Of a DNA stretch of 64,000 bases, positions 34,694 through 44,111 are shown one piece after another. This stretch comes from RYN-230 sp963723595 (GTDB lineage: Bacteria; Actinomycetota; Actinomycetes; Streptosporangiales; Streptosporangiaceae). Location: the NCBI GenBank assembly GCA_963723595.1, contig CAVRRQ010000006.1:1750859-1814858 (forward strand), given 5' to 3'. The translations under genes and the position numbers were made by a program. Below the pieces are notes generated by a model. It saw only the letters and a list, made by a program, of their open reading frames with translations, was not told the origin of the DNA and ran no database searches. Numbering within the stretch: position 1 is the stretch's first letter; the number at the start of each line of letters is the position of its first letter.

Positions 34694-35309
34694 AAACCGC
34701 GCCCGGCCGGAGCTGGTCTCGGCCGCCCTGCGGCTGGTCACCATCTCCGTTGCCTTTGGCCTGCTCACTGGTGCTGTCTCGGTGACAACCGGGCTGAGGG
34801 ATCACAGTCTTGGCGTGTTCGCGGTCGGGCTCGGTGTCCTGGCCGACGTCACCGGGTCAGCCACCCTCATCTGGCGTTTTCGGGTCGAGCGCCGCCAGCC
34901 GCAGCAAGCGGGGACGGCGGAAACACGGGCCGCCGCGATCGTCGCCGTCGCCCTGGCCGTGGTCAGCGCCGTACTCATCACCGAGTCGGTGATCGCCCTC
35001 GCGACCCAATCACATCCAGGCACCTCCAGCTTCACCCTCGCGGCGGCCGGTGTCTCGGTGATCGTCCTGACACCTTTGGCATTCGCCAAGCGCCGCGTCG
35101 GTCTCCAGATGGCCAGCCGGGCACTCCAAGGTGACGGCGCGCTTAGCGGTATCGGGGCAGTGACCAGCCTGCTGGCGCTGGTCGCCCTGGTCCTGAACGA
35201 CGTGTGGCGGTGGTGGTGGGCCGACCGGATCGCCGCCTTGATCGTCGCAGCCGTGGCCGCCGCCGCAGCATGGCATACGGCCCCCAAGCCGAGGGGCCAC
35301 CGCCAATGA
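34683..35309 (+). CDS. CDF-like six-helix membrane protein
   Basis: 208 residues, about six TM helices, no cytosolic C-terminal domain. The pattern follows the membrane part of cation diffusion facilitators: helix 2 HSLGVFAVGLGVLADVTGSA with an Asp in the metal-site position, a basic loop RFRVERRQ, and a helix pair GDGALSGIGAVTSLLALVAL and WWADRIAALIVAAVA. Expected to move divalent metal out of the cell, but the missing C-terminal domain leaves this open. It overlaps the tail of the MFS fragment, so its promoter may be new. A second CDF-like gene follows at 36190. Confidence 0.6.
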   Translation: MSDRNRARPELVSAALRLVTISVAFGLLTGAVSVTTGLRDHSLGVFAVGLGVLADVTGSATLIWRFRVERRQPQQAGTAETRAAAIVAVALAVVSAVLITESVIALATQSHPGTSSFTLAAAGVSVIVLTPLAFAKRRVGLQMASRALQGDGALSGIGAVTSLLALVALVLNDVWRWWWADRIAALIVAAVAAAAAWHTAPKPRGHRQ

Positions 35310-35453
35310 CGGGACGTGCCAGACCCGTGCCAGTTGGGCTTGGCTCAGCGGTGGCCGTGAGTGCCGCCTCCTACCCTTGACGCCTGCTTGTTCTGGTACG
35401 GATCTGACACGCGCTGATCGGCGGCCGCGTGACCCGGTGGCCTCGCTTTTATT

Positions 35454-35465
35454 CAGTGACCACTG
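35454..35465 (+). promoter_or_regulatory. Operator-promoter of the CmtR-type gene
   Basis: Palindrome CAGTG-AC-CACTG directly abutting TATAGT (35466-35471), a good -10 box. The GTG start of the regulator lies 7 bases further on, so the transcript is probably leaderless and the bound repressor would cover the promoter. Confidence 0.6.
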
Positions 35466-35477
35466 TATAGTTCAGGC

Positions 35478-35780
35478 GTGACTGTATCGGCTGTGGTGGA
35501 TCTCGGAACGCTTGCCCGGGTGGGGACGGCGCTGGCTGATCCAACCCGCCGCCGCGTGCTCGTGGCGCTGATCGATGGCCCTGGCTACCCCGCGGAGATG
35601 GCCGAGGAATTCGGGACCAGCCGGGCCAACCTGTCCAATCATCTGACGTGCCTGCGTGAGTGCGGGCTGGTGACCGCGACCGCCGCGGGCCGCCGGGTCC
35701 GGTACGACTTGTCCGACCAGCGCCTGGCCGAGGGGCTGCGCATCCTCGCCGCGCTCGATCTTCCTGGTACCTGCCAGTGA
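35478..35780 (+). CDS. CmtR-type ArsR/SmtB metal-sensing repressor
   Basis: 100 residues from a GTG. Winged-helix ArsR fold: ALADPTRRRVLVALIDGPGY, the recognition helix SRANLSNHLTCLRECGLV and the wing TAAGRRVRYDLSD. Cys58 and Cys62 in the recognition helix and Cys99 near the C-terminus match the three-Cys Cd(II)/Pb(II) site of mycobacterial CmtR. Metal binding releases DNA. It sits upstream of CadI and a CDF gene in the same direction, with a palindromic operator over its own -10 box, consistent with autoregulated metal resistance. Confidence 0.85.
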   Translation: MTVSAVVDLGTLARVGTALADPTRRRVLVALIDGPGYPAEMAEEFGTSRANLSNHLTCLRECGLVTATAAGRRVRYDLSDQRLAEGLRILAALDLPGTCQ

Positions 35781-35815
35781 TGCCATTGCCTGACTGTGAT
35801 CCCGGAGGTGACCGG

Positions 35816-36193
35816 ATGTCCCGCGTTCAGTTGTCGATCAACGTCAGCGATTTCGATGCGGCCGTGGAGTTCTACTCGCGGCTGTTCGGCGTGCCGCCCG
35901 CCAAGCTGCGGCCCGGATATGCGAACTTCGCCCTGGATGACCCGCCGCTCAAGCTGGTGCTGAACTCACCGGGCAATGGCCCGGGCGGCACGATCAACCA
36001 CCTGGGCGTGGAGGTCGGCTCGACCGGGGACGTCACCCAGGCTGCGGCCCGGCTAGACGCCGCGGGCCTGGCCACCGAACCCCAGCCGGGCGCCGTTTGC
36101 TGCTACGCGCGGCAGGACAAAGTCTGGGCTCATGACCCGGACGCGGTGGCCTGGGAGTACTACACCGTCCTGGAGCACATCGAGGCACCGTGA
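35816..36193 (+). CDS. cadI: CadI/ArsI-like VOC-fold protein
   Basis: 125 residues from the ATG at 35816 (GGAGGTG upstream). The start MSRVQLSINVSDFDAAVEFY then SRLFGVPPAKLRPGYANFAL closely follows mycobacterial CadI. The vicinal Cys pair in GAVCCYARQDKVW is the As(III)/metal-binding motif of ArsI C-As lyases and CadI. NHLGVEV supplies His and WEYYTVL Glu of the VOC metal site; the N-terminal His of true ArsI is Gln here (VQL), so lyase activity is doubtful. The stop overlaps the GTG of the next gene (GTGA). Second gene of the CmtR operon. Confidence 0.85.
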   Translation: MSRVQLSINVSDFDAAVEFYSRLFGVPPAKLRPGYANFALDDPPLKLVLNSPGNGPGGTINHLGVEVGSTGDVTQAAARLDAAGLATEPQPGAVCCYARQDKVWAHDPDAVAWEYYTVLEHIEAP

Positions 36194-36885
36194 CCACGCC
36201 GTTTCCCTGGCCATCGCCCACAGCTGACCGGGACAAGGACGCCGACCAGGCGGCCGTGTCGGCAGATTGGCTGCGGCTGGCCCGGCTGGCCCGGCTGCTG
36301 TCCTGGCTCACCCTGGCCTGGATGGGGATCGAAGGCGGGATAGCGATCGGCGCGGCCATCATCGCGGGGTCGGTGGCCCTGCTCGGCTTCGGCCTGGACA
36401 GTGGCATCGAGGCCATGGCGTCGGTCATCGTGATCTGGCGGTTCACCGGGACCCGACTGGCCAGCGCCACCTCAGAACGGCGCGCCCAGCAGCTCGTGGC
36501 GGTCAGCTTCTTCCTGCTCGCCCCCTACATCGCCGTGGAGGCCATCCGGACGCTGGTGGCTGGTGAGCACGCTGAGACCAGCATCGCCGGTCTGGTCCTG
36601 ACCGCGGGCACTGCTATCTTCGAACCGACCCTCGGGGTGGCCAAACGGCGGATCGGTGCCCGCCTCGGTTCCGCGGCCACGGCCGGGGAAGGAACCCAGA
36701 ACCTGCTGTGCGCTTACCTGGCGATGGCCGTCTTCGCCGGGCTGGCTGCTAACAGCCTGCTGGGCGCCTGGTGGCTCGACGGTGTGGTCGCGTTCGGCAT
36801 TGCGGGCTGGGCCGTGGTGGAAGGCCGCCGGGCCTGGGCCGGGAAATCATGCAGCTGCGCAGCCCAGCCAGGCACCTCCTGCTGA
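36190..36885 (+). CDS. Cation-efflux (CDF-like) membrane protein
   Basis: 231 residues from a GTG overlapping the CadI stop. About six TM helices: GGIAIGAAIIAGSVALLGFG, then LDSGIEAMASVIVIWRF with Asp/Glu in the metal-site position, RRAQQLVAVSFFLLAPYIAV, a basic loop, and GEGTQNLLCAYLAMAVFAGL. The C-terminus ends CSCAAQPGTSC, a likely soft-metal handle. Third gene of the CmtR-CadI operon; expected to export Cd, Pb, Zn or similar. Resembles the protein at 34683 in architecture. Confidence 0.75.
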   Translation: MTTPFPWPSPTADRDKDADQAAVSADWLRLARLARLLSWLTLAWMGIEGGIAIGAAIIAGSVALLGFGLDSGIEAMASVIVIWRFTGTRLASATSERRAQQLVAVSFFLLAPYIAVEAIRTLVAGEHAETSIAGLVLTAGTAIFEPTLGVAKRRIGARLGSAATAGEGTQNLLCAYLAMAVFAGLAANSLLGAWWLDGVVAFGIAGWAVVEGRRAWAGKSCSCAAQPGTSC

Positions 36886-36924
36886 GCACCACCACCTAAT
36901 CCTTGCGAACCGGTCGGGTATGGT

Positions 36925-37500
36925 GGCCGGATCCTCGGGACCGGCTGGACGGAAATCGTCGCCCTGGTGGCCGCCTACGCCATCGCAGTACTGGCCACGC
37001 CCGCAGGGGGTCTCTGGCGCCGTTCTGTTGCTGCCGTTCCAGATCAGTGTGCTGGGCACACCCAGCCCGGCGGTCACCCCGACGAACCTGCCCTGCAACG
37101 TGGTGGCGACTCCGGAAGCGCTGTACCGGTACTGGCGGCAGCAGCAGACCGGCGGGCGCCTGGCCCTGGTGCTCATCGCCGGGACACTGCCCGGTGTCAT
37201 CGCCCGGGTCAGTCACCCGGGTCGAGCTGCTGCCCGGGCCGGGTCTTCCATCAGGTGGTCGCCGCCGAACTGCTGCCGCTCGGTATCTGGCTGGCGTTGA
37301 CCGGCCACCGCACCCGGGAAGCCAGTCCGACCGGCATGCTTGATTCCAGCTCCGTTCCTGGTGGTCCTGGCCGCTGCGGTGGGGAGGCCGACAGTGGCAC
37401 CCAGCAGGCCGCGGGTGCCGGTCCCGGCCAGCGCCATCACCCGCAGCGCGAGATAGCCGGCCAGCCGCTGGCGGATCTTGCCGATCCAGTTGCGGGCTGA
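36925..37500 (+). pseudogene. TauE/SafE-family exporter, multiply frameshifted
   Basis: Pieces of one TSUP protein appear in three frames: EIVALVAAYAIAVLATPAG, then GVSGAVLLLPFQISVLGTPS with AVTPTNL-CNVVATPEALYR and GGRLALVLIAGTLPGVI, then VTRVELLPGP and FHQVVAAELLPLGIWLAL. At least three shifts are required. It follows the CDF gene and may have been the last member of the metal operon. Confidence 0.65.
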
Positions 37501-37505
37501 TCAGG

Positions 37506-38237
37506 TCAGAGCATGAGGATCAGCATGTAGCCCATGATCATGCCCATCGCGATCTTGCCGAGCGCTGCGAGCTTGGGAGCGAGGAGTACCTGACTAGCGG
37601 GGGGGTCCTGGCGCGGCATCTCCGCCGTGTCTGAGGTGCCAGTAGCGCTGGCCATGCCGACGGCGCGGCCGGCCGAAGGAACGGTGGCCAGCGCCCGCTG
37701 CTCCGGGATCCTCGACGGGATTGTTGTGGTGGTCTTGGCGCGGGCGAGGGACGCCAGCTGGTCGGTGGTCCACATGACGTAGCCGAGCATGAACAGGGCC
37801 AGGACCAGCGCCAGCGCGGGGAGGCCCGCTGATATGCCCGGGGAGGTGCCCATGTCGGGCATGACCATGCCTGTTCCCTGCTGCGCTCCGCGTGTGGCCA
37901 GGAGCATGTACAGCATGGCGATGCATTCGATGAGGTGCGGGACCGGGTAGCGGCACTGCCAGCTGAACCTGCTCTGGCTCCGGGACCGGAGGGCGCAGGC
38001 GCCGAACCATGCTGCCCCGGTCCCGAACACCACCATCCATGTCATGGCGGGCAGCAGGCTGAGTGAGGGCACGAGCATTCCGGCCATGGCGGCGCCCATG
38101 ACGGCATGCAGCCCGTCGGCATCAGCCTCGGTAGCCAGCCCGCGCTGGCGGGAAACGACCAGCCGACTTGCGGAGTAGCCCGCGGCGAGGATCATGACGC
38201 CTGCGAAAATGCTTGCGAGCCAGGACGGTCCGGCCAC
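37506..38237 (-). CDS. DUF5134 membrane protein of the copper locus
   Basis: About 243 residues, start taken at the GTG at 38237 (VAGPSWLASIFAGVMILAAG); upstream codons are not conserved in type. Six to seven helices with the family pattern: ADADGLHAVMGAAMAGMLVP, MTWMVVFGTGAAWFGACAL, PHLIECIAMLYMLLA, LPALALVLALFMLGYVMW. Several Met-rich stretches (GTGMVMPDMG; IAMGMIMGYMLILML) and His residues suit copper handling. DUF5134 genes are common beside copper genes in actinobacteria. It is divergent from the copper ATPase, with the triple operator region between them. Confidence 0.7.
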   Translation of the reverse strand: MAGPSWLASIFAGVMILAAGYSASRLVVSRQRGLATEADADGLHAVMGAAMAGMLVPSLSLLPAMTWMVVFGTGAAWFGACALRSRSQSRFSWQCRYPVPHLIECIAMLYMLLATRGAQQGTGMVMPDMGTSPGISAGLPALALVLALFMLGYVMWTTDQLASLARAKTTTTIPSRIPEQRALATVPSAGRAVGMASATGTSDTAEMPRQDPPASQVLLAPKLAALGKIAMGMIMGYMLILML

Positions 38238-38420
38238 CTCACCCGCCCCCTGACGGCGCGGCGCAGACCAGGCGGGTGGCCTCGTGGAGAGACCCGGAGA
38301 AGCCGCTGCGCAGGGCCCGGGTTTCTTGCTTGCCCATGATGCGACGATGGTAATTGGCTGCCGACGGTCCGCACAAGCCGGATATCCGGAGGTGCCGGTT
38401 ACTGGGAAAGGGATCCATAA

Positions 38421-38479
38421 ACCCCACGGGGGTATCGGGGAAACCCCTGGGTGGTATCCGCGGAACCCTGGCGGGGTAT
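38421..38479 (+). promoter_or_regulatory. Three tandem copper-repressor-like boxes, exact 22-bp period
   Basis: ACCCCACGGGGGTAT (38421), ACCCCTGGGTGGTAT (38443) and ACCCTGGCGGGGTAT (38465). Each resembles the CsoR/RicR operator type (TACCC-N-GGGTA) and all lie on the same helix face, two turns apart, between the divergent DUF5134 and copper ATPase genes. Confidence 0.65.
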
Positions 38480-38679
38480 TTACCGGAAGCAAAGAGATTA
38501 CAAGTCGGACCCTTAGTGTTGCGGCTGGCCTTGGGAGGTGTAGATTCCGGGCACGGCTGCAGGTGATCACGCTGTCCTGGAGCCACTAGCAGGTCAAGCG
38601 CCGTGTGGGTATCGCAGTTCCCCGGTGGCGCCCTGCGCACTGATGAGCCAGATTCTTGCTGGAGGACAGGATTACTCAG

Positions 38680-41090
38680 GTGTCATCGACGGCAGTGACT
38701 GGTGAGGCGTCATCCGCGCCCCAGGAGATGAGGTTGTCGGTCCAGGGGATGACCTGCGCAGCGTGCGCGGCCCGGGTCGAGAAGAAACTCAACACTATTG
38801 ATGGTGTCGTGGCCGCTGTTAATTTCGCGACCGAGGCCGCCATTGTCACGGCCCCTGCGGAAGTGGCGGTGCAGCAGCTCATCGACGCGGTCGAGCAGGC
38901 CGGTTACCGCGTCGAGATTCTCGATCGCGGCGCGGGCGGGGCGCCTGCTGACGGCCCGCAGGAGCCAGCCGAACGTGGTGGCGACGCGGACATGGTTGCC
39001 TACCTGCGCCGGCGGCTGATCGTGGCGCTGGTGCTGTTCATCCCGCTGACCGACCTGTCGGTGCTGCTGTCGCTGTTCCCGTGGTCGCGGTTCCCCGGCT
39101 GGCAGTGGGTCCTGATCGCGGTGGCGGCGCCCGTGGTCGTCTGGTCGGCATGGCCGTTCCACGCCGCGGCGCTGCGGAACGCCCGGCACGGCTCGACCTC
39201 GATGGACACCCTGGTGTCGCTGGGCATCACCGCTGCGTGCGGCTGGTCGGTGTACGCGATGTTCGTCCTGGACCACGGCCAGGGCGAACTGAGCTTTACC
39301 TACCTGCTGCTGCACGCATCCGGTGGCGGCATCTACCTGGAGGTCGCCGCGTCGGTAACGACGTTCCTGCTGGCCGGTCGGCTGTATGAGGCCAAGGCAC
39401 GGCGCGACGCCGGGGACGCGATGCGGGAGCTGGCTGCCGCGGGCGCCAGGGATGCGTGCGTGCTGGAGCTCGACGGCACCGAGCACCGCGTCCCGGTCAC
39501 CGACCTGTGCGCGGGGCAGCGGTTCGTGGTGCGCCCGGGGGAGTGCATAGCCGCCGACGGGGAGGTTGAATTTGGCCAGTCCGCGGTGGACCGGAGCATG
39601 ATGACCGGGGAATCAGTCCCGGCCGACGTCACCGAGGGCGACACGGTGGCCGCGGGCACGGTCGTGGTGGCCGGACGGCTGGTGGTCCGCGCGGAGAAAG
39701 TGGGCCGCGACACCCAGCTCGCGCACCTGGTCGCCCTGGTCGAGCAGGCCCAGTCGCAGAAGGCCGCTATCCAGCGGCTCGCCGACCGGATCTGCGGCAT
39801 CTTCGTGCCCGCGGTCCTCGTGGCGTCGGGCCTGACGCTGGCCGGGTGGCTGCTGGCGGGCAGCCCGGCGGAGCGGGCGTTCAGCGCCGCGCTGGCCGTG
39901 CTGATTATCGCGTGCCCGTGCGCACTCGGGCTGGCGACCCCGGCTGCGCTGATGGTGGCGTGCGGGCGGGGCGCGCAGCTGGGGATCTTCATCACCAGAT
40001 ATCAGGCGCTGGAGTCTTCCCGCGCGGTGGACACCGTGGTGCTGGACAAGACCGGGACGGTCACCACCGGGGTGATGGCCGTGACCGGCGTCCTGGCGGC
40101 GGATGGCGAGAGCCGGGAAGCCCTGCTCCGGTATGCCGGGGCGGTGGAGCAGGCGTCGGAGCACCCGGTGGCGGCGGCGGTCAGCGCCGCGGCGCGGGCG
40201 GAGCTGGGGTCGCTGCCCCAGGCTGAAAGGTTCCTGGCCATGCCCGGGCCTGGGGGCGCGCGGGTCGCGTGGATGACCACGAGGTGATCATCGGCCGCGG
40301 GGATCTGTTCGCCGACCTGGGCATAGCCGTTCCCGAGGACCTGGCCGGTCAGTGCCGCCAGCGGGAGCAGGCCGGGTGCACGGTGGTGCTGGCCGGGTGG
40401 GACGGGCAGGTGCGCGGCGGGTTCGCGGTCGCTGACACGGTCAAGCCGTCCGCTGCTGCCGCCGTCGCTGAGCTGCGGAGGCTGGGGTTGCGCACGGTGC
40501 TGCTGACCGGTGATAGCCAGGCCACCGCTAAGGCGGTGGCTGCCCAGGCTGGCACCGATGAGGTGATCGCCGGGGCGCTGCCCGATCACAAGGTGGCCGT
40601 GATCAGGGACCTGCAGTCTCGGGGCCGGCGGGTGGCGATGGTCGGGGACGGGGTCAACGACGGGCCGGCCCTGGCCGCCGCGGACCTGGGGATGGCCCTG
40701 GGCTCAGGGACCGATGTGGCGATCAGCGCCGCGGACCTGATCGTGCTGCGCGATGACCTCGGCGCCGTGCCCGATGCGATCGGTCTGGCCCGCGGCACAC
40801 TAGGGGTGATCCGGGGCAACCTGGCCTGGGCGTTCGGGTACAACCTGGCGGCGATCCCGCTGGCCGCCGCGGGGTTCCTCAATCCGCTGATCGCCGGGGC
40901 CGCGATGGCGTTCTCCTCCGCGTTCGTGGTGGCCAACAGTGTCCGGCTGCGCAACTTCGGCGCCCCCGCCACCCAGCGCTGGGAATGGTTGCGGCCGGAC
41001 CGTGCCACCCCGCGGAACGCTGGGCCGCCGCAGATCCCCGTGCCTGCTGAGCGCGGCGGACGGGCTGAATCAAAGGAACAGGCAGGCTGA
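38680..41090 (+). CDS. copA: Copper-exporting P1B-type ATPase, split by one frameshift
   Basis: Taken from a GTG at 38680 (GGAGGA upstream; the first in-frame codon is TTG 38656). One heavy-metal domain with MTCAACAARV (residues ~25-90), TM helices, the actuator motif TGES, the metal motif CPC in IIACPCALGLATPAAL, phosphorylation DKTGT, HP of ASEHPVAAAV, and the hinge GDGVNDGPALAAADLG. The reading frame changes near 40255-40265: up to FLAMPGPGG in the first frame, and DDHEVIIGRGDLFADLG in the second, with a second open part at 40269-41090. One additional G in the run at 40252-40256 restores a single ~800-residue protein. So either the gene is freshly broken or a base was missed. Confidence 0.85.
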
Positions 41091-42939
41091 TGTCGGGGAT
41101 GAACTCGGGGATCAACGTCAATGATCCCACCGTGGTCGCGGCGTTCAAGGCGGCGCTGCTGCATCAGGGGATCATCGCCCTGGTGATCTTCGCGCTGCTC
41201 GGGTTCGCCTGGGTCACCGTACGGGCGTGGCTGCCCGCAGCGGCCGATGGTGGCGCGGGGGCAGGCACCGGGGACGCGGCCGGCACCGCCGCGGCTGAGC
41301 CTTCCTGGCGGATGGTGCTGCGGATCGGGTTCGGGCTGCTATGGGTTTTCGACGGGGTCTTGCAGGCCCAGCCGAAGATGGCGATCGGGCTTCCGTCGCA
41401 GGTCATCGAGCCTGCGGCGGCGAGCTCACCGCACTGGGTGCAGGTGGTGGTGAACTGGGCCGGGACCGCCTGGTCGTATCACCCGATGCAGGCCGGGGCC
41501 TCGGCGGTGTGGATCCAGGTCGGGATCGGCGTCTGGATGCTGGTCGCGGTGCGGGGCTCTCTTCCCGGCTCGCCGGGCTGGTCAGCGTCGGCTGGGGGCT
41601 GGTGGTCTGGGTGTTCGGCGAGTCGTTCGGCGGGATCTTCGCCCCCGGACTGACCTGGCTGTTCGGCGCACCTGGTGCCGTTCTCATCTACGCGATGGCT
41701 GGCGGGCTGATCGCGCTGCCCGAGCGCGCAGGGCGCACCCCGCGGCTCGGCCGGGCGATCCTCGCGGGGATGGGGGTGTTCCTGGCCGGGATGGCGGTGC
41801 TGCAGGCCTGGCCGGGCAGGGGATTCTGGCAGGGCACCTACCGCGGGCAGCCAGGCACGCTGACCGGCATGGTCCAGTCCATGGCGCGGCATACCCCAGC
41901 CCACGTGTCCTGTCCTCCTGGGCCAGCGCGCTTCGGCTCGTTCGACGCCGCGCACGGGTTCGCGGTGAACCTGTTCGTCGTGGCCGCGCTCGCGGTGATA
42001 GGTGTCGCGTTCGTGACGGGTCAGCGGCGGCTGATCCGCCCGGCGGTCGTCGCCTTCGCGATCTTGTGCCTGGCGGACTGGGTGCTGATCGAGGACTTCG
42101 GTTTCTTCGGCGGGCTGGGCACCGACCCCAACAGCATGATCCCGTTCGCTCTCCTCGCTATCAGCGGCTATCTCGCCTTGACCGGGGTGCCTGAGGCAGC
42201 AGCAGAACCAGCCGTCACCGCGGCGCGGGTGAGCTGGCGGGACCGGATCCAGCTGGCATCCCTGCGCCAGTCAGCCGCGACCATGAGCATCCGGTCCGTG
42301 GCGGCGGCAGGCGCCGTCGGGGTGATCATCCTCGGCGCGGCGCCGATGGCAGCCGCCCAGGCCAGCCCGGTCGCGGACACCATCCTGGCGCAGGCCATCG
42401 ACGGCTCCAGCGCCCCGCTCAACTACCGGGCTCCGTCCTTCCGCCTCACCGATCAGCACGGCCGGGCCGTCACGCTGGCCAGCATGCGCGGAAAGGTGAT
42501 CCTGCTGACCTTCCTCGACGACACCTGCACGGTGGACTGCCCGCTGATCGCCCAGGAGTTCCGGCAGGCCGGGCAGCAACTGGCCGCGCACTCCCAGCAT
42601 GTCGAGCTTGTCGCGATCAACTACAACCCGCTCTACACCGAGCTCAGTTACATCCAGGCATTTGACCACCAGGAGCATCTGGATGGCATCGCGAACTGGC
42701 GGTACCTGACCGGCACCCCCGCCCAACTGCGCCAGGTCTGGCACAGCTATGGGGTGGTGCCAGCGGAGATCCTGCCGGCCGGGTCGATGGTCGGGCACGG
42801 CGACTACGCGTTCGTCATCGACCCGGCCGGCCACATGCGGCGCGAGCTGGACTTCGACACCGGCCCGGGAACCCAGGCCACCAAGTCCTCGTTCGCCGCC
42901 GAGCTCACCGACGCGGCACTGCAACTCCTGGGGAAGTAA
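41090..42939 (+). CDS. DoxX-like membrane protein fused to a SCO copper chaperone, one frameshift
   Basis: The first part (from ATG 41090) has helices GIIALVIFALLGFAWVTVRA and IGFGLLWVFDGVLQAQPKMA, resembling DoxX/DoxD-type membrane proteins. Near 41553-41556 (GGGG) the frame changes; with one more G it continues RGLSSRLAGLVSVGWGLVVW and several more helices. After a final helix (VGVIILGAAPMAAAQA) comes a SCO1/SenC thioredoxin-like domain: YRAPSFRLTDQHGRAVTLAS, the metal motif DDTCTVDCP (C-x3-C) and a His in GHGDYAFVID. SCO proteins deliver copper to cytochrome oxidase or act as thiol reductases. It starts at the last base of the ATPase gene and overlaps the next gene, so it belongs to the copper operon. 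Confidence 0.75.
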
Positions 42940-44111
42940 TGAGACGATTCCCGCGCCCGGCCGCGGTTTCCCTGTCCATTGCGGCCGTGATGCTCGCCGC
43001 AGGCTGCGGCAGCGCAGCCCCGGCCGCGCCCACGTCCGCGGCCCAGTCCCTCCCGGCCAAGCTGCCATCCCTGGCCACCTCCCGGGTCACTACCTCCGGC
43101 ACCTGGGCTGTCGCGGTGATGGGCGGATCCGCCGCCGCGCACAACAACTTCTGGCAGCTGTTCGCCCGCCCCGCCGGAACCAGCAAGTGGCGGCTGGTCA
43201 CCCCGCCCGGGGTGGCCGACAACGGCGGCCTGATCCTGGCCGACACCGGCGGACAGTCCCTGATCACCGGGTTCCGGCCCAGCCAGTACCTCGCCTTCAC
43301 CCCGATAGCGGTCACCCGCGACAGCGGCCAGGCCTGGTCATCAGCCGGCCCGCTCGACGCCGCCCTGGCTGACGTCCCCGACGCCCTGGCCGCAGCGCCG
43401 GGCACCGGGCACCTGGTCGCCCTGCTTGCCGGCGGCACCGCCAAGCTCGCCGCACCCGGCTACACCCGGTGGACCACCCTCACCACCCCGCGGTCCCTCG
43501 CCGCGACTCCAGCCGGAAGGCACTGCGGCCTCCGCGGTCTCACCGCAGCCGCCTTCGCGCCATCCGCGACACCGCTACTCGCCGGCACCTGCACCCATCC
43601 CGGCATGACAGGGATCTTCGCGGACCGGGACGGGACCTGGCAGGCGGGAGGTCCCCGGCTGCCCGCCACGCTGGCCCACCAGGACATCACCGTACTCAGG
43701 CTCACCCAGACCGCCGGCGCAACCGTGGCCCTGCTCGCCGCCGGCACCGGGCCAGCAGCCAGCATCCTCACTGCCTGGTCCACTGACAACGCCAGCCACT
43801 GGACCCTGTCACCCCCATTCAGGCTGAACGGCGCGACGCTGACCTCCACGGCGTTCGGGCCCGCAGGCACAGCAGCCATAGTGCTGAACGGGAACCGCGC
43901 AGCGACCATCACCAGCACCGCAACCGCCTGGCGGTCACTGCCCGCACTCCCAGCAGGCACCGCGACGCTCGCCCCCGGCCCAGCAGGCGGTTTTGATGCA
44001 CTGGCCGTCCACCACATCAAGCTGACTGTCTGGCAGCTCACCTCACGCGCTTCCGCCTGGTCCGAGATCCAGGCCATCAGCGTCCCCATCCAATTCGGCT
44101 CATCAGGCTGA
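42939..44111 (+). CDS. Lipoprotein with beta-propeller-like repeats, copper operon
   Basis: 390 residues; the ATG overlaps the preceding TAA. Lipoprotein signal RPAAVSLSIAAVMLAAGC with lipobox AAGC. The mature part has repeating units with W/F-rich strands typical of BNR propellers (VTRDSGQAWSSAGPL; STDNASHWTLSPPF; FADRDGTWQAGGPRLP). No catalytic site is apparent. Position as last gene of the copper ATPase/SCO operon suggests an extracytoplasmic partner, perhaps in copper or oxidase assembly; this is inference. Confidence 0.7.
   Translation: MRRFPRPAAVSLSIAAVMLAAGCGSAAPAAPTSAAQSLPAKLPSLATSRVTTSGTWAVAVMGGSAAAHNNFWQLFARPAGTSKWRLVTPPGVADNGGLILADTGGQSLITGFRPSQYLAFTPIAVTRDSGQAWSSAGPLDAALADVPDALAAAPGTGHLVALLAGGTAKLAAPGYTRWTTLTTPRSLAATPAGRHCGLRGLTAAAFAPSATPLLAGTCTHPGMTGIFADRDGTWQAGGPRLPATLAHQDITVLRLTQTAGATVALLAAGTGPAASILTAWSTDNASHWTLSPPFRLNGATLTSTAFGPAGTAAIVLNGNRAATITSTATAWRSLPALPAGTATLAPGPAGGFDALAVHHIKLTVWQLTSRASAWSEIQAISVPIQFGSSG

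Noticed and set aside
33336..34695. A complete transposon carrying the CmtR/CDF genes together with the IS110 element
   Set aside because: No second IS copy of the same family or matching ends on the other side of the metal genes was seen.
38239..38338. A 32-residue frame (MGKQETRALRSGF...) just before the DUF5134 gene
   Set aside because: It abuts the GTG start neatly, but there is no ribosome-binding site and no known counterpart, so I did not call it a leader peptide.
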